Positions 1 through 9,043 of a stretch of 64,000 nt of DNA are shown here, piece after piece (positions within the stretch are counted from its first letter, which is position 1; each line of letters starts with the position of its first letter). Under the pieces are notes generated by a model, which did not search any database, was not told where the DNA came from, and saw only the letters and a list, made by a program, of their open reading frames with translations. Source of the DNA: Streptomyces lacrimifluminis (lineage in GTDB: Bacteria > Actinomycetota > Actinomycetes > Streptomycetales > Streptomycetaceae); the NCBI RefSeq assembly GCF_014646095.1, contig NZ_BMMU01000028.1:1-64000 (forward strand), read 5' to 3'. Position numbers and translations under genes: made by a program.

Positions 1-26
1 TAGGACACCGCCGAACAAATATTACG

Positions 27-58
27 AAAACCCCCGCACTTTCCAGTGCGGGGGTTTT
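27..58. terminator. Perfect 14-bp hairpin terminator
   Basis: Inverted repeat with arms at 27-40 and 45-58 around the loop TTCC. The arms begin with AAAA and end with TTTT, so it can work on either strand. It probably ends a gene lying left of the window. Confidence 0.85.
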
Positions 59-88
59 CTGCGTTCTCGGGTCATTTAGGGTCCAGTT

Positions 89-733
89 ATGCGCTACGAC
101 CTTGTCATCTTCGACAACGACGGTGTTCTCGTCGACAGTGAGTCGATCTCCAACACGCTCCTGGCCGCGTATCTCACCGAACTCGGGCATCCGACCTCGT
201 ACGAGGACTCGGTTCGCGACTACATGGGGTCCGCCATGCATCGCGTACATGATCTGGTCGAGGCGCGGAGTGGGCGGCGGTTGCCGGACGACTTCGATGA
301 CGTCTTTCACGGTCGGGTGTTCGCCGCTTTCGAGCGGGAGCTGGAGCCGGTCGCCGGCGTGGTCGGCGTACTGGAGAAGCTGAGGGCTGACGGAGTGCCG
401 TACTGCGTGGCTTCCTCCGGGAGCCATGAGCGGATTCGGGTGGGGCATCGGACCACCGGGCTTGAGCGGTGGTTCGACGGGGGGCGGGTTTTCAGTGCGC
501 AGGATGTGGGGCGGGGGAAGCCGGCGCCCGATCTGTTTCTCTATGCGGCGGAGCGTATGGGGGTGGCGGCTGACCGGTGTGTGGTGGTGGAGGACAGTCC
601 GTTGGGGGTGCGGGCCGCTGTCGCCGCCGGGATGGACGTGCTCGGGTTCACCGCCATGACTCCTGCCGAGCGGCTGGTCGGGGCCACTCAGCTCTTCGGC
701 AGCATGGATGAGTTGGCTGAGTTGGTCGTTTGA
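89..733 (+). CDS. HAD-superfamily hydrolase (subfamily IA, phosphatase/phosphoglucomutase-like)
   Basis: A 214-residue cytosolic protein of the haloacid-dehalogenase fold, the usual length for subfamily IA phosphatases. Motif I is FDNDGVLVDSE at residues 8-18, with the nucleophile and acid/base aspartates. Motif II is the serine in CVASSGS near residue 107. Motif III is the lysine in GRGKPAPDLF near residue 143, and motif IV is VVEDSPLGV near residue 167. The family removes or transfers phosphate on small metabolites; the substrate cannot be read from sequence. The ATG at 89 begins the conserved motif I region directly, which supports this start. It stands alone after the terminator. Confidence 0.9.
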   Translation: MRYDLVIFDNDGVLVDSESISNTLLAAYLTELGHPTSYEDSVRDYMGSAMHRVHDLVEARSGRRLPDDFDDVFHGRVFAAFERELEPVAGVVGVLEKLRADGVPYCVASSGSHERIRVGHRTTGLERWFDGGRVFSAQDVGRGKPAPDLFLYAAERMGVAADRCVVVEDSPLGVRAAVAAGMDVLGFTAMTPAERLVGATQLFGSMDELAELVV

Positions 734-889
734 TCCGGCGTCGCGATCGGGGCAGCGCGTACCAGTTGTGCTGGGTCGGTCGCTCAGCGTGGTTGATAGG
801 GCGTTGTTCCTGGCTGAGATCAAAGGTGAGCAGAATTCATCTTCCGAATCATCTACCCACGAGTAAGCCGGGGCCCTACGCTCGCCGCC

Positions 890-2137
890 ATGACAGATGT
901 GCTGCGGCGCGGCAGGGCCTCGCTGGCGTTCAGCTTTTTTGCCCAGGGTGCTGCCTTCGCGCTGCTCGTGACACGGATCCCGGCCATCCAGGACCGGTAC
1001 GGCATCTCCGACGCGATGCTGCCTCTCTTCCTCGCCGCCGTGCCGGTGCTGGCCGGGGTCGGCAGTGTGTGCGCCGAGCAGTTGGTGAAGCGGGTGCCGC
1101 CCAGCGTCGTACTGAGGTGGTCGCAGCCTGTCGTACTCCTGGCGCTGCTCGGTGTCGGCGCCGGGGACCATGTGGCCGAGGTGGCTTTGGCGCTGGGGGC
1201 GTTCGGGCTGGCCGTCGGTGCGCTCGACGCCTCGATGAACATGCTCGGGGTGAGTCTGCAGCGGGCGTACGGGCGCAGCATCATGCTCGGGTTCCATGCG
1301 GCGTTCAGCCTGGGCGGGATTGTCGGAGCCTCGCTCTCCTGGGCGGGTGCGCACTGGCATCTCGCCCTCTTCGTGTCCTATCTGCCGGTGGTGGCCGTGC
1401 TGTTGCCGGCCGCGGTGGTCGGAAGTCGGTGGTACGTCGACGCGAGGGACGGGGGAGGAGCGGAGGCGAAGCCCAGCTCGGGGGTGACTGACGCGGCCCC
1501 TGAGGGGGCCGACTCCGGTGCTCTCGTTTTCAAGATGCTGCTGCCGCTGTGTCTGGTGATGACGTTCGCCTACATCGGGGACTCGACCGTCTCCAACTGG
1601 AGTGCGAAGTATCTGCAGGACGTGCTGGGGAGCTCTGAGCAGCTCGCCACCGTTCCCTACAACGTGTACATGGTCACCACGCTCATCGGACGGACGCTTG
1701 GGGACGTCGGGGTGCGGAGGTTCGGGGCCGTGACCGTCGTACGGGCGGGGGCGCTGGTGGCGGCGCTCGGGTTCGGTGTGGTGGCCGTGGCGCCCGGTGC
1801 GTGGATCGGGATGCTCGGGTTCACGTTGCTGGGGCTCGGGTTGTGTGTGATCGTGCCGCAGACCTTCGCCGCCGCCGGGAGGTTGTTCCCCGGGGCGTCG
1901 GATGCCGCCGTCGCGCGGCTCAACATCTTCAACTATGTGGGCTTCTTGATCGGTTCGCCCCTGGTGGGGGCTCTGGGTGATCTGTGGAGCTACCGGGGGG
2001 CGATGCTCGTCCCGATGGTGTTGGTCCTGGTGACGTTGAGGTACGCGGGGTCGTTCGATCCTGGACCTGCCGGATACGGTGACGGGCATGAGCGGGCGCG
2101 CACAGCTGATGTGGGACGAGGCAGTAACGGGGTATGA
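890..2137 (+). CDS. MFS transporter
   Basis: A 415-residue integral membrane protein with about 12 hydrophobic segments, typical of the major facilitator superfamily. It opens with a transmembrane stretch around residues 10-30 and has a loop rich in Gly, Asp and Glu around residues 185-205 where the two six-helix bundles meet. The family moves small solutes by proton coupling; this sub-branch is often annotated as a drug or sugar exporter, but the substrate is unknown. Its 3' end overlaps the start of the AcuC-like gene by about 50 bp, so the two are probably co-transcribed and translationally coupled. No regulator is adjacent. Confidence 0.88.
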   Translation: MTDVLRRGRASLAFSFFAQGAAFALLVTRIPAIQDRYGISDAMLPLFLAAVPVLAGVGSVCAEQLVKRVPPSVVLRWSQPVVLLALLGVGAGDHVAEVALALGAFGLAVGALDASMNMLGVSLQRAYGRSIMLGFHAAFSLGGIVGASLSWAGAHWHLALFVSYLPVVAVLLPAAVVGSRWYVDARDGGGAEAKPSSGVTDAAPEGADSGALVFKMLLPLCLVMTFAYIGDSTVSNWSAKYLQDVLGSSEQLATVPYNVYMVTTLIGRTLGDVGVRRFGAVTVVRAGALVAALGFGVVAVAPGAWIGMLGFTLLGLGLCVIVPQTFAAAGRLFPGASDAAVARLNIFNYVGFLIGSPLVGALGDLWSYRGAMLVPMVLVLVTLRYAGSFDPGPAGYGDGHERARTADVGRGSNGV

Positions 2138-3263
2138 CTTCGGTCCGGACCACCCGATGGATCCGGTCCGGCTCGCCCTGACCCGGGGACTGGTCGAGGC
2201 CTTCGGGCTCGACCGGGAAGTGGACGTGGTCTCGGCGAAGCCCGCCGGGGAGTCGACCCTGCGGCTTGTGCACCGTGAGGACTACATCGAGGCGGTGAAG
2301 GCGGCCTCCGCCGACCCGGGGTCGGCCGACCCGGCGTACGGGCTGGGGACCGTCGACGATCCCGCCTTCGCCGGGATGCACGAGGTGTCCGCGCTGATCG
2401 CCGGGCAGTCGGTGGGGGCCGCCGAGGCGGTGTGGCGCGGAGAGGCGCTGCACGCCGTCAACTTCGCGGGCGGCCTGCATCATGCGATGCCCGGGGGCGC
2501 GTCCGGGTTCTGCATCTACAACGACGCCTCGTTGGCCATCGCCCGGCTGCTGGAGCTGGGTGCCGAGCGGGTCGCCTACGTGGATGTGGACGTGCATCAC
2601 GGGGACGGGGTCCAGGCCGCGTTCTGGGAGGACCCGAGGGTTCTGACGATCTCGCTGCACGAGCATCCGCGCACGCTGTTCCCGCAGACCGGGTGGCCCG
2701 AGGAGACGGGGGCGGAGGGCCCCGCGGAGGGGAGCGCCGTCAACGTGGCGTTGCCGGCGGGGACGGGGGACGCCGGGTGGCTGCGGGCCTTTCACGCGGT
2801 CGTGCCCGAGCTGATCGCCGACTTCCGGCCGCAGGTGCTGGTCACCCAGCACGGGGCTGACACCCACTTCGAGGATCCGCTCGCTCATCTCGCCGTGTCG
2901 TTGGACGCGCAGCGGGCTGTGCAGGTCGCCTGTCACGACCTCGCGCACGAGTACGCCGACGGGAAGTGGATCGCCCTGGGAGGGGGCGGATACGCGGTGG
3001 TGGAGGTCGTACCGCGGTCCTGGACGCACCTGGTGGCGATCGCGGCGGGGCGGGCCGTCGAGCCCACGGCCGTGATCCCGGAGGGGTGGCGGCAGGAAGT
3101 GTTCGCGCGTACACGGCAGTTGGCGCCGGCGCGGATGACGGACGGGCGGTGGCCGGTGGCCTACGCCGACTGGGAGTCGGGGTACGACCCCGCGGACCGG
3201 TTGGACCAGGCGGTCATCGCGGCGCGTAGGGCGGTTTTCCCGTTGCGGGGGTTGTTGGCTTAG
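2088..3263 (+). CDS. acuC: AcuC-like class I histone-deacetylase-family hydrolase
   Basis: A 391-residue zinc-dependent deacetylase-fold protein. Family marks are GGLHHAMP near residue 130, YVDVDVHHGDGVQAAF near residue 165 (metal and catalytic histidines and aspartates), SLHEHP near residue 190, and a C-terminal ALGGGGY motif. In Bacillus, AcuC deacetylates acetyl-CoA synthetase, so a role in acetate metabolism by lysine deacetylation is likely but inferred. The ATG at 2088 was chosen; a GTG at 2079 in the same frame is possible. It overlaps the upstream MFS gene. A dispersed repeat lies just after its stop. Confidence 0.88.
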   Translation: MSGRAQLMWDEAVTGYDFGPDHPMDPVRLALTRGLVEAFGLDREVDVVSAKPAGESTLRLVHREDYIEAVKAASADPGSADPAYGLGTVDDPAFAGMHEVSALIAGQSVGAAEAVWRGEALHAVNFAGGLHHAMPGGASGFCIYNDASLAIARLLELGAERVAYVDVDVHHGDGVQAAFWEDPRVLTISLHEHPRTLFPQTGWPEETGAEGPAEGSAVNVALPAGTGDAGWLRAFHAVVPELIADFRPQVLVTQHGADTHFEDPLAHLAVSLDAQRAVQVACHDLAHEYADGKWIALGGGGYAVVEVVPRSWTHLVAIAAGRAVEPTAVIPEGWRQEVFARTRQLAPARMTDGRWPVAYADWESGYDPADRLDQAVIAARRAVFPLRGLLA

Positions 3264-3275
3264 GCCGGGTTGTTC

Positions 3276-3400
3276 TCGCCCCCGCCGCCCCTACCCGTCC
3301 CATCCCGTTCCTGGGGGCTGCGCCCCCAGACCCCCGCTGTCGGCCCTGAACGGGCCTCGTCCTCAAGCGCCGGACGGGCTGGATGATGCCCGGGCCTGGG
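3276..3400. repeat. Dispersed intergenic repeat, family 1, copy A
   Basis: A block about 125 bp long in the gap after acuC. It contains the hairpin CTGGGGGCTGCGCCCCCAG at 3321-3339, then GGCCCTGAACGGGCCTCGTC, then GCCGGACGGGCTGGA. The same ordered blocks recur near 17428, 27221 and, shortened, 27382. All copies lie between genes. It may act as a transcription terminator or structured RNA. Nothing else was seen in the 3264-3561 gap. Confidence 0.8.
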
Positions 3401-3561
3401 CTAGAGACGGTGGAGGCGGGTTGGTGGGATCACCGCCCGGGCTGCAGTGACCCCGGGCTCCTCCATTCCTGGGTCGCGTCGCCGTGTTCCGTTGCGCCAA
3501 CTGTGGGGTGTTTCCGGTGTTTTCGGGGTGGTCGTCGGGGGGATCCGCCAGCATCGTTTGT

Positions 3562-4377
3562 GTGTTGAGTGCCGGGGCGTTGCGTGCCCATCTCCTGGCC
3601 GCCCGTCTCGCCGGGCCCGTGGCCACCTCGCGGGAGGAGAGTCTGCGGAGTTATCGGCTCTTCGCCGCTCGTGATCCTCGGGTGCTGATCGGACTCGATC
3701 CCGAACGGACGTGGCGGCAACGGGATCTGATCGGGTTGATGGCCGACAAATGCGGGGTTTCCGCCGATCCGCAGTGCACCTCCGGATGTGATGTGATCGA
3801 TCCGGAACGGACCCTCGTGGCCCTCGACGCCTTCGCCGAGCGACTCTCCGCAGTCGCGCGGCGCCGGGCACCCGTACTCCTGGGCACCGGTCACCCGCAC
3901 CGACTGCTCGATTTCTACGCCGCGCTGGCGGACGCTCTGTCGGCGGCGGGATGTGCTGTCCTCACCCCGGCGCAGGGTAGCTCTGTCGACATAACGACCC
4001 GGTTCGGTCTACGCACGTACAACCTTGACTACGCACGAGGAGTCGCGCTCGTACGGGAACAGGGTGCTGGGGCCGCCGGGCGTGAGCCCGGCGCACACAC
4101 GCATTCTCCCCTCCCGGTTCGGACCGCTCTGGCCGCCGCCGCCGAGGCCGGCGGGACGCTCCCGGAGCTGGTGATCGGGGACCACGGATGGGTCTGCGGT
4201 GCAGGTCAACTGGGGTTCGAGGCCATGGGGCTGGCCGATACGGACGATCCCGCCCTCTTCGTCGGTGAGGCCGAGGGGCGCGTGTCCGTCGTCGTTCCAC
4301 TTGATGACGCTGTGCGGTCCGATTACTACCGGCCGCTTACCCGCTACGTACTCAATCGAGCGTGTCTGTCACAGTAG
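3562..4377 (+). CDS. Conserved Streptomyces protein, phosphatase-like
   Basis: A protein of about 271 residues, conserved in Streptomyces at this place next to the small HTH gene and often annotated as a phosphatase. I see HAD-like features only weakly: a region GTGHPHRLLDFYAALADAL that could bind phosphate, and VIGDHGWVCGAGQ and LDDAVRSDYYRPL near the C-terminus. No transmembrane segment or signal peptide is visible. The start is uncertain: GTG at 3562 was chosen because residues from there look coding, but no clear ribosome binding site precedes it. Function is not established. Confidence 0.65.
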   Translation: MLSAGALRAHLLAARLAGPVATSREESLRSYRLFAARDPRVLIGLDPERTWRQRDLIGLMADKCGVSADPQCTSGCDVIDPERTLVALDAFAERLSAVARRRAPVLLGTGHPHRLLDFYAALADALSAAGCAVLTPAQGSSVDITTRFGLRTYNLDYARGVALVREQGAGAAGREPGAHTHSPLPVRTALAAAAEAGGTLPELVIGDHGWVCGAGQLGFEAMGLADTDDPALFVGEAEGRVSVVVPLDDAVRSDYYRPLTRYVLNRACLSQ

Positions 4378-4507
4378 GCCGCCGATGGGTGCACCTCTTC
4401 CCCACTCGCATCACCCGCCCCTACATTGGGGAGTGAGCACGCAGCGACGAAGAGTCACCGGAAGGGGAAGCCGGTGGCCAGTCGAGTGCGGAAGGTTCGG
4501 GTGTGTC

Positions 4508-4720
4508 ATGGCTGCAGCTGGCGAGAGGCCTCTGAACGAGGTTCAGTTCCTGACCGTGGCGGAAGTCGCCTCGGTGATGCGCGTGTCCAAGATGACCGTG
4601 TACCGGTTGGTGCACAGCGGTCATCTGCCCGCGATTCGGGTGGGGCGGTCCTTCCGCGTCCCCGAGCAAGCGGTTCACGAGTACCTCCGCGAGAGCTATG
4701 TGGGGGTGGAGACAGCCTGA
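4508..4720 (+). CDS. Small excisionase/BldC-like helix-turn-helix DNA-binding protein
   Basis: A 70-residue protein made almost wholly of one MerR/excisionase-type winged helix-turn-helix: FLTVAEVASVMRVSKMTVYR, then HLPAIRVGRSFRVPEQAVHEYL. This resembles BldC-type small regulators, which bind DNA cooperatively on direct repeats. It has no sensor domain. It sits about 180 bp before the bS22 gene, a linkage kept in Streptomyces. A phage excisionase is unlikely because no integrase or phage gene is near. Target genes are unknown. Confidence 0.85.
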   Translation: MAAAGERPLNEVQFLTVAEVASVMRVSKMTVYRLVHSGHLPAIRVGRSFRVPEQAVHEYLRESYVGVETA

Positions 4721-4904
4721 CGGCGGTCGAGGGGGTGCGGATGGGGGTCCTCAGGGCTTGACCGGGTCCCCCTCTGATCTCGTCCGATCTCCTCGGTTGC
4801 CCTCGATTACGACCTCAGCGCTCGGACGGGTAGGCTAGCCCCTTGTAGGTCGTATGGGCCCATGGCGCCCAACGCCGAGTGATGAGAAGTGAGCGAGGGT
4901 AGTC

Positions 4905-5003
4905 GTGGGCTCTGTTATCAAGAAGCGGCGCAAGCGGATGGCCAAGAAGAAGCACCGCAAGCTGCTGAAGCGCACGCGCGTCCAGCGTCGCAACAAGAAG
5001 TAG
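4905..5003 (+). CDS. 30S ribosomal protein bS22 (AURKAIP1/COX24 domain)
   Basis: A 32-residue, extremely basic peptide starting at GTG 4905 ([16 protein letters not shown], read with Met) and ending VQRRNKK. About half of its residues are Lys or Arg. It matches the actinobacterial AURKAIP1/COX24 protein seen in mycobacterial ribosome structures as bS22, related to mitochondrial mS38, where it contacts 16S rRNA. The GTG is preceded by GAGCGAGGG about 8 bases upstream. A long hairpin terminator follows, so it is probably transcribed alone and strongly. Confidence 0.9.
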   Translation: MGSVIKKRRKRMAKKKHRKLLKRTRVQRRNKK

Positions 5004-5072
5004 TCGGTCCGATCGCGAGATCGGGACCGCCACTTCTCCGTGACGCTGCGAGAGCGCGAGCGTGAGTGTGAA

Positions 5073-5113
5073 GGCTGTGGCCCCCCACCGGTTTCCGGTG
5101 GGGGGCCACAGCC
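5073..5113. terminator. Perfect 19-bp hairpin terminator after bS22
   Basis: Arms at 5073-5091 and 5095-5113 pair perfectly around TTT. There is no long U-tract, as is common in Streptomyces. It separates the bS22 gene from the epimerase gene. Confidence 0.9.
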
Positions 5114-5271
5114 GTATTAGCTTGTGTGTATGACCGTGTGGCACATGGCTGGGTCTGGTCGTCGGTGGAAAGTCCCCGTGACTTCGTGCATCGGGCGGTC
5201 ATCACAGCGCAACAACAAACCGCTAGGTTGGGCTCCACACGGGAAACACGGCTGGAAGGAAGGCGCTGATC

Positions 5272-6369
5272 TTGGGCAAGGTCGTGCTCGTGACCGGAGT
5301 GGCCCGTCAGTTGGGGGGCCGTTTCGTACGACGGATCCAGCGTGATCCCCAGGTGGAACGGGTCATCGCCGTGGACGCGGTCCCGCCGGAGCACCATCTG
5401 GGCGGCGCCGACTTCATCCAGGCCGACATCCGGCAGCCCACCATCGCGCGGGTGCTCGCCGAGACGAACGCCGACACGGTCGTGCACCTGGATGTGACGG
5501 GCATCGCCCTGGGCAGCGGCAGCCGGGTCACGCTCAAGGAGACCAACGTCATCGGCACCATGCAGCTGCTGGGTGCCTGTCAGAAGTCGCCCGCCGTGAA
5601 GCGGCTCGTGGTGAAGTCCAGTACGAACGTGTACGGGTCCGCGCCCCGGGATCCGGCGGTGTTCACCGAGACCACGTCGCCCAAGTCGCTGCCCAGCGGC
5701 GGCTTCGCCAAGGACGCGGTGGAGGTCGAGGGGTATGTGCGCGGGTTCGCGCGGCGCCGGCCCGACGTCGCCGTGGCGGTGCTGCGCTTCGCCAATATCC
5801 TGGGGCCGACCGCGGATTCACCGCTCACCCAGTACTTCGCGATGCCGGTCCTGCCGACCGTGTTCGGCTACGACCCGCGGCTCCAGTTCGTGCACGAGGA
5901 CGATGTGATCGAGGTCCTGCGCATCGCCTCGCACGAACCGGAGCGTGGAACGCTCAACAGCGGCACGTTCAACATCGCCGGCGACGGAGTCCTGCTGCTC
6001 TCGCAGTGCTCCCGGCGGCTCGGCCGTCCCACCATGCCGCTGCTGCTGCCCGCGGTCACCTGGGCCGGCTCGCTCGTGCGTACGCTGGGCGTGAGTGACT
6101 TCTCACCCGAGCAGATCCGGCTGCTCACGCACGGCCGGGTCGTGGCGACGAACCAGATGCGCGAGACTCTGGGGTATCAGCCGAAGTTCACGACCGCCGA
6201 GACGTTCGAGGACTTCGCGCGCGTCCGTGGCCCCGGTCTGCTGCCGCCGGAGGCCCTCGCGCGGGTCGTCGACCGGATCGCCGCGCTGCCCTTCGTACCC
6301 TTCGCGGGCAGCGGTGGTGCCCGCACCCCGAACACCGCACCGGTCACGACAGCTGCCGAAGCGACCTGA
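5272..6369 (+). CDS. NAD-dependent epimerase/dehydratase (extended SDR)
   Basis: A 365-residue Rossmann-fold protein. The N-terminal VVLVTGVARQLGGRF (residues 4-18) is a variant of the dinucleotide-binding TGxxGxxG motif; STNVYGSAP near residue 120 and VAVLRFANILGP near residue 165 are typical of sugar-nucleotide epimerases. The usual catalytic YxxxK is not clear, so enzyme activity and substrate remain open. The TTG at 5272 is the earliest good start, preceded by GGAAGGAAGG. It is followed at 48 bp by the acyltransferase gene, probably in one operon, suggesting a role in envelope or glycolipid metabolism (inference). Confidence 0.85.
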   Translation: MGKVVLVTGVARQLGGRFVRRIQRDPQVERVIAVDAVPPEHHLGGADFIQADIRQPTIARVLAETNADTVVHLDVTGIALGSGSRVTLKETNVIGTMQLLGACQKSPAVKRLVVKSSTNVYGSAPRDPAVFTETTSPKSLPSGGFAKDAVEVEGYVRGFARRRPDVAVAVLRFANILGPTADSPLTQYFAMPVLPTVFGYDPRLQFVHEDDVIEVLRIASHEPERGTLNSGTFNIAGDGVLLLSQCSRRLGRPTMPLLLPAVTWAGSLVRTLGVSDFSPEQIRLLTHGRVVATNQMRETLGYQPKFTTAETFEDFARVRGPGLLPPEALARVVDRIAALPFVPFAGSGGARTPNTAPVTTAAEAT

Positions 6370-6417
6370 CGGAGACAGCCCACCGACGCAGAGCGCCAAC
6401 CGAGGAGCGCATCAACG

Positions 6418-7515
6418 ATGGCGGATGCCAAGGTCATTCCGTTCGACGACGACAGGTCCCGCGCGGGCACCGTCCCGCGGCCGTCGCGCCGCCGGAGCGC
6501 GGGGAGCAGCCGGCGCAAGGGCGAATCGGCTGTGGTTCGCGAGGTCCAGCCCCTGCCGGGACGGGCCCGCCCGCAGGATGATGTTCAGGTGACACAAGAG
6601 CAACAGCCGCCCCAGGAGTCCCAGGACCAGCCCGGGCACCAGGTCCCCTCGCCCGCCCCGGACGGCGGTGTCGTCGGCGGCCTTGAACGACGTATCGCGG
6701 GCGGCCTGTCCTTCCTGCGACGCCGGCTCACCGGGGACTACGAGGTCGACGACTTCGGGTACGACGCCGAACTCACCGACCAGGTCCTGATGTCGCTGGT
6801 GCGCCCGCTGTACGAGAAGTACTTCCGGGTCGAGGTCAAGGGCATCGAGAACATCCCTGCCGAGGGCGGCGCCCTGATCGTCGCCAACCACTCCGGGACC
6901 TTGCCGCTGGACGGCCTGATGATGCAGGTCGCCGTGCACGACAACCATCCGGCGGACCGCCATCTCCGGCTCCTGGCGGCGGACCTGGTCTTCATGCTCC
7001 CGGTGGTCAACGAACTGGCCCGCAAGGCCGGTCACACCCTGGCCTGCGCCGAGGACGCGGAACGGCTCCTGGGGCGCGGCGAGCTGGTCGGCGTGATGCC
7101 GGAGGGCTTCAAGGGCATCGGCAAGCCGTTCAGCGAGCGGTACAAGCTGCAACGCTTCGGGCGGGGTGGCTTCGTGTCGACGGCGCTGCGGCAGGGCGCG
7201 CCGATCATCCCGTGCTCGATCGTCGGGGCCGAGGAGATCTACCCGATGATCGGCAACGCCAAGACGCTGGCCCGGGTGCTCGGGTTCCCGTACTTCCCGA
7301 TCACTCCGACGTTCCCGTTGCTGGGTCCGCTGGGCGCGATTCCGCTGCCCACGAAGTGGACGATCCAGTTCGGCGAGCCGATTCGCACGGACGGCTATCC
7401 GCCGGAGGCGGCCGAGGACCCGATGCTGATGTTCAACCTGACGGACCAGGTCAGGGAACAGATCCAGCACACCCTCTACAAGCTGCTGGTGCAGCGCCGG
7501 TCGGTCTTCTTCTGA
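6418..7515 (+). CDS. PlsC-type lysophospholipid acyltransferase family protein
   Basis: A 365-residue membrane-associated acyltransferase. Residues 1-95 are a Gln/Pro/Arg-rich, probably disordered tail. The catalytic core begins near residue 135: VANHSGTLPLDG holds the active-site histidine and aspartate in the spacing seen in actinobacterial members, and VMPEGFKG holds the substrate-binding EG motif. Known relatives transfer acyl groups to lysophosphatidate or related glycerolipids. It follows the epimerase gene closely and ends at a very strong terminator shared with rsbN from the other side. Confidence 0.87.
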   Translation: MADAKVIPFDDDRSRAGTVPRPSRRRSAGSSRRKGESAVVREVQPLPGRARPQDDVQVTQEQQPPQESQDQPGHQVPSPAPDGGVVGGLERRIAGGLSFLRRRLTGDYEVDDFGYDAELTDQVLMSLVRPLYEKYFRVEVKGIENIPAEGGALIVANHSGTLPLDGLMMQVAVHDNHPADRHLRLLAADLVFMLPVVNELARKAGHTLACAEDAERLLGRGELVGVMPEGFKGIGKPFSERYKLQRFGRGGFVSTALRQGAPIIPCSIVGAEEIYPMIGNAKTLARVLGFPYFPITPTFPLLGPLGAIPLPTKWTIQFGEPIRTDGYPPEAAEDPMLMFNLTDQVREQIQHTLYKLLVQRRSVFF

Positions 7516-7540
7516 CGCCGGTTCGTTTCGGACGGTACGT

Positions 7541-7590
7541 GTACGTCGGTGGGGGCGCCCTTCACAGGAAGGGCGCCCCCACCGACGTAC
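7541..7590. terminator. Bidirectional 22-bp-stem terminator
   Basis: Perfect inverted repeat, arms 7541-7562 and 7569-7590, loop CACAGG. It lies between the convergent acyltransferase gene and rsbN and can end both transcripts. Confidence 0.93.
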
Positions 7591-7601
7591 AAGGGACTGC
7601 T

Positions 7602-8912
7602 CTAGCTCGCGTCCTCGCCGTCGATGCCCAGGCCGGGCAGCAGGCCCGGGAGGAGCGGTGGGAGCGTGACGTCCGGCTGGGTGGTGGACGGGGTGGTCGT
7701 CGACGGGGACGCCGTGCCGCTGTTCTGGGGCGGGTCGAGGAGGCCCCCGGTGTTGCCGCCGAGCAGCCCGTCGCTGCCGGCGCCGGAGGCGGACGGCTTG
7801 GGGTTGCCGCTGCTGGAGTCGCGCCCGCCGGCGGGGTCCCCGCCGGTGTCGCTGGGCGCGGCCGACCGGTCGGAACCGGACGAACTCGTGCTCGACCCCG
7901 GTCCGGAGTCCTGTCGTTGACCTCCGTTGTCACCGCTTCGGCTGCCGCCGCTCCGGGCGGGGGGCTTCGGGAGCAGGGACTGGAGGGGGGCGACCTCTTG
8001 GTCTATGGCGTCGAAGACCGAGGACACCTCCTGGCTCACGTCCCCGAGTTGCACGGGGAGGCGGTCGCGCAGGGCGCCCCAGGCTTCGCGGTGGGAGCGG
8101 GAGAAGGTGTCCAGGGCCTGGATGGGGCCCAGGGAGTCGGGGTCGCGCTGATACGCCTGATGGAGCAGGCGGTGGCCTTCCGAGACGTCGTGCCGCATAC
8201 CGGAGAGGGCGCGGCGGATCTCGCCGAGCGACTCGTGGTCGAGCTGACCGGCGCGGTCGCGCTCCACCAGCCGGCGGGCCTCGTTGAGCCGCGTCGAGGC
8301 CTGGTCGAGGTAGACCTGACCGCGTTCGCTGTCGCCGTCGGCCAGGTAGTTGAGCTTGACGTCCTCGATGCCGCGCTTGAGGCCGTACAGGGAGTCACCG
8401 GGCAGGGCGTCGGAACTGGCAGCGGCGACACCGCCGAAGGCTCCGGCGGCCACACCCACGCTGAGTCCGCCTGCGGCGAGACCCTTCGTCAGGCGTGTAC
8501 GGGGTCGCAACTTCCCCAGCCCGGTCGCCCGGTGAGCGCCCTTGGCCCGGGAGCGCTGCTCGGGCACCGAAGGGTTCGTCGCCTCGCCTCCCGGCACCGT
8601 GCCGTCCCGCAGCATGGCCTCCATCGCGGCCACCAGCTGGGCCCGGTGGACGACCTTGACCGCGGGGTCGAGCACCGGCTTGGGCAGCTCGCCGAGACCG
8701 GTCGCGAGGGCCACCAGTCGGTTCGGTTCGGTCTGTTCCGCCCGGTGGTCCGCCTGGTGGTCCGCCCGTTCCGCGGCAGCCGGGGCCGGTTCCGGTGCGG
8801 CGTCCGGTGCCGGTCCTTCGGGCTGTTCGGCCGCCGAGTCCCGGTCGGACAGCTCCTCCAGGGCCTGGGCGAAGGCGTTCGCCCGCCGGTGCGCCGAAAC
8901 GTTCGCGATCAC
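7602..8912 (-). CDS. rsbN: RsbN, anti-sigma factor for sigma-BldN (DUF5667)
   Basis: A 436-residue protein. The N-terminal region (to about 110) is the cytoplasmic sigma-binding part (ANAFAQALEEL, then LVAAMEAML). A transmembrane segment lies at about 145-165, and an outside helical DUF5667-like region follows (GDSLYGLKRGIEDVKL onward). The last 130 residues are Ser/Gly/Pro-rich. In S. venezuelae RsbN holds sigma-BldN inactive and its gene is itself a sigma-BldN target. The start GTG at 8912 was chosen because AGGAGG lies 8 bases before it; the GTG at 8921 overlaps that site. It lies directly downstream of bldN, as in other Streptomyces. Confidence 0.93.
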   Translation of the reverse strand: MIANVSAHRRANAFAQALEELSDRDSAAEQPEGPAPDAAPEPAPAAAERADHQADHRAEQTEPNRLVALATGLGELPKPVLDPAVKVVHRAQLVAAMEAMLRDGTVPGGEATNPSVPEQRSRAKGAHRATGLGKLRPRTRLTKGLAAGGLSVGVAAGAFGGVAAASSDALPGDSLYGLKRGIEDVKLNYLADGDSERGQVYLDQASTRLNEARRLVERDRAGQLDHESLGEIRRALSGMRHDVSEGHRLLHQAYQRDPDSLGPIQALDTFSRSHREAWGALRDRLPVQLGDVSQEVSSVFDAIDQEVAPLQSLLPKPPARSGGSRSGDNGGQRQDSGPGSSTSSSGSDRSAAPSDTGGDPAGGRDSSSGNPKPSASGAGSDGLLGGNTGGLLDPPQNSGTASPSTTTPSTTQPDVTLPPLLPGLLPGLGIDGEDAS

Positions 8913-9043
8913 TGGCGGCACCTCCTCTCGTCATGACGGTCGGCTCCCCAGGGGGTCCTGAGGGTTGCACATCCCTGACCACATCCACTCGATCGAATGA
9001 TCGGAGACGGCCAGGGAGTGACCACAGGGAGCCTGTATCCCGC

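Noticed and set aside
1929-3029. 366-residue frame on the minus strand opposite the MFS and acuC genes
   Set aside because: Arg/Pro/Gly/His-rich translation without motifs; typical antisense shadow of a high-GC3 gene (acuC is strongly supported).
4508-4720. Phage excisionase
   Set aside because: No integrase, attachment site or phage gene nearby, and the gene sits in a conserved core neighbourhood.
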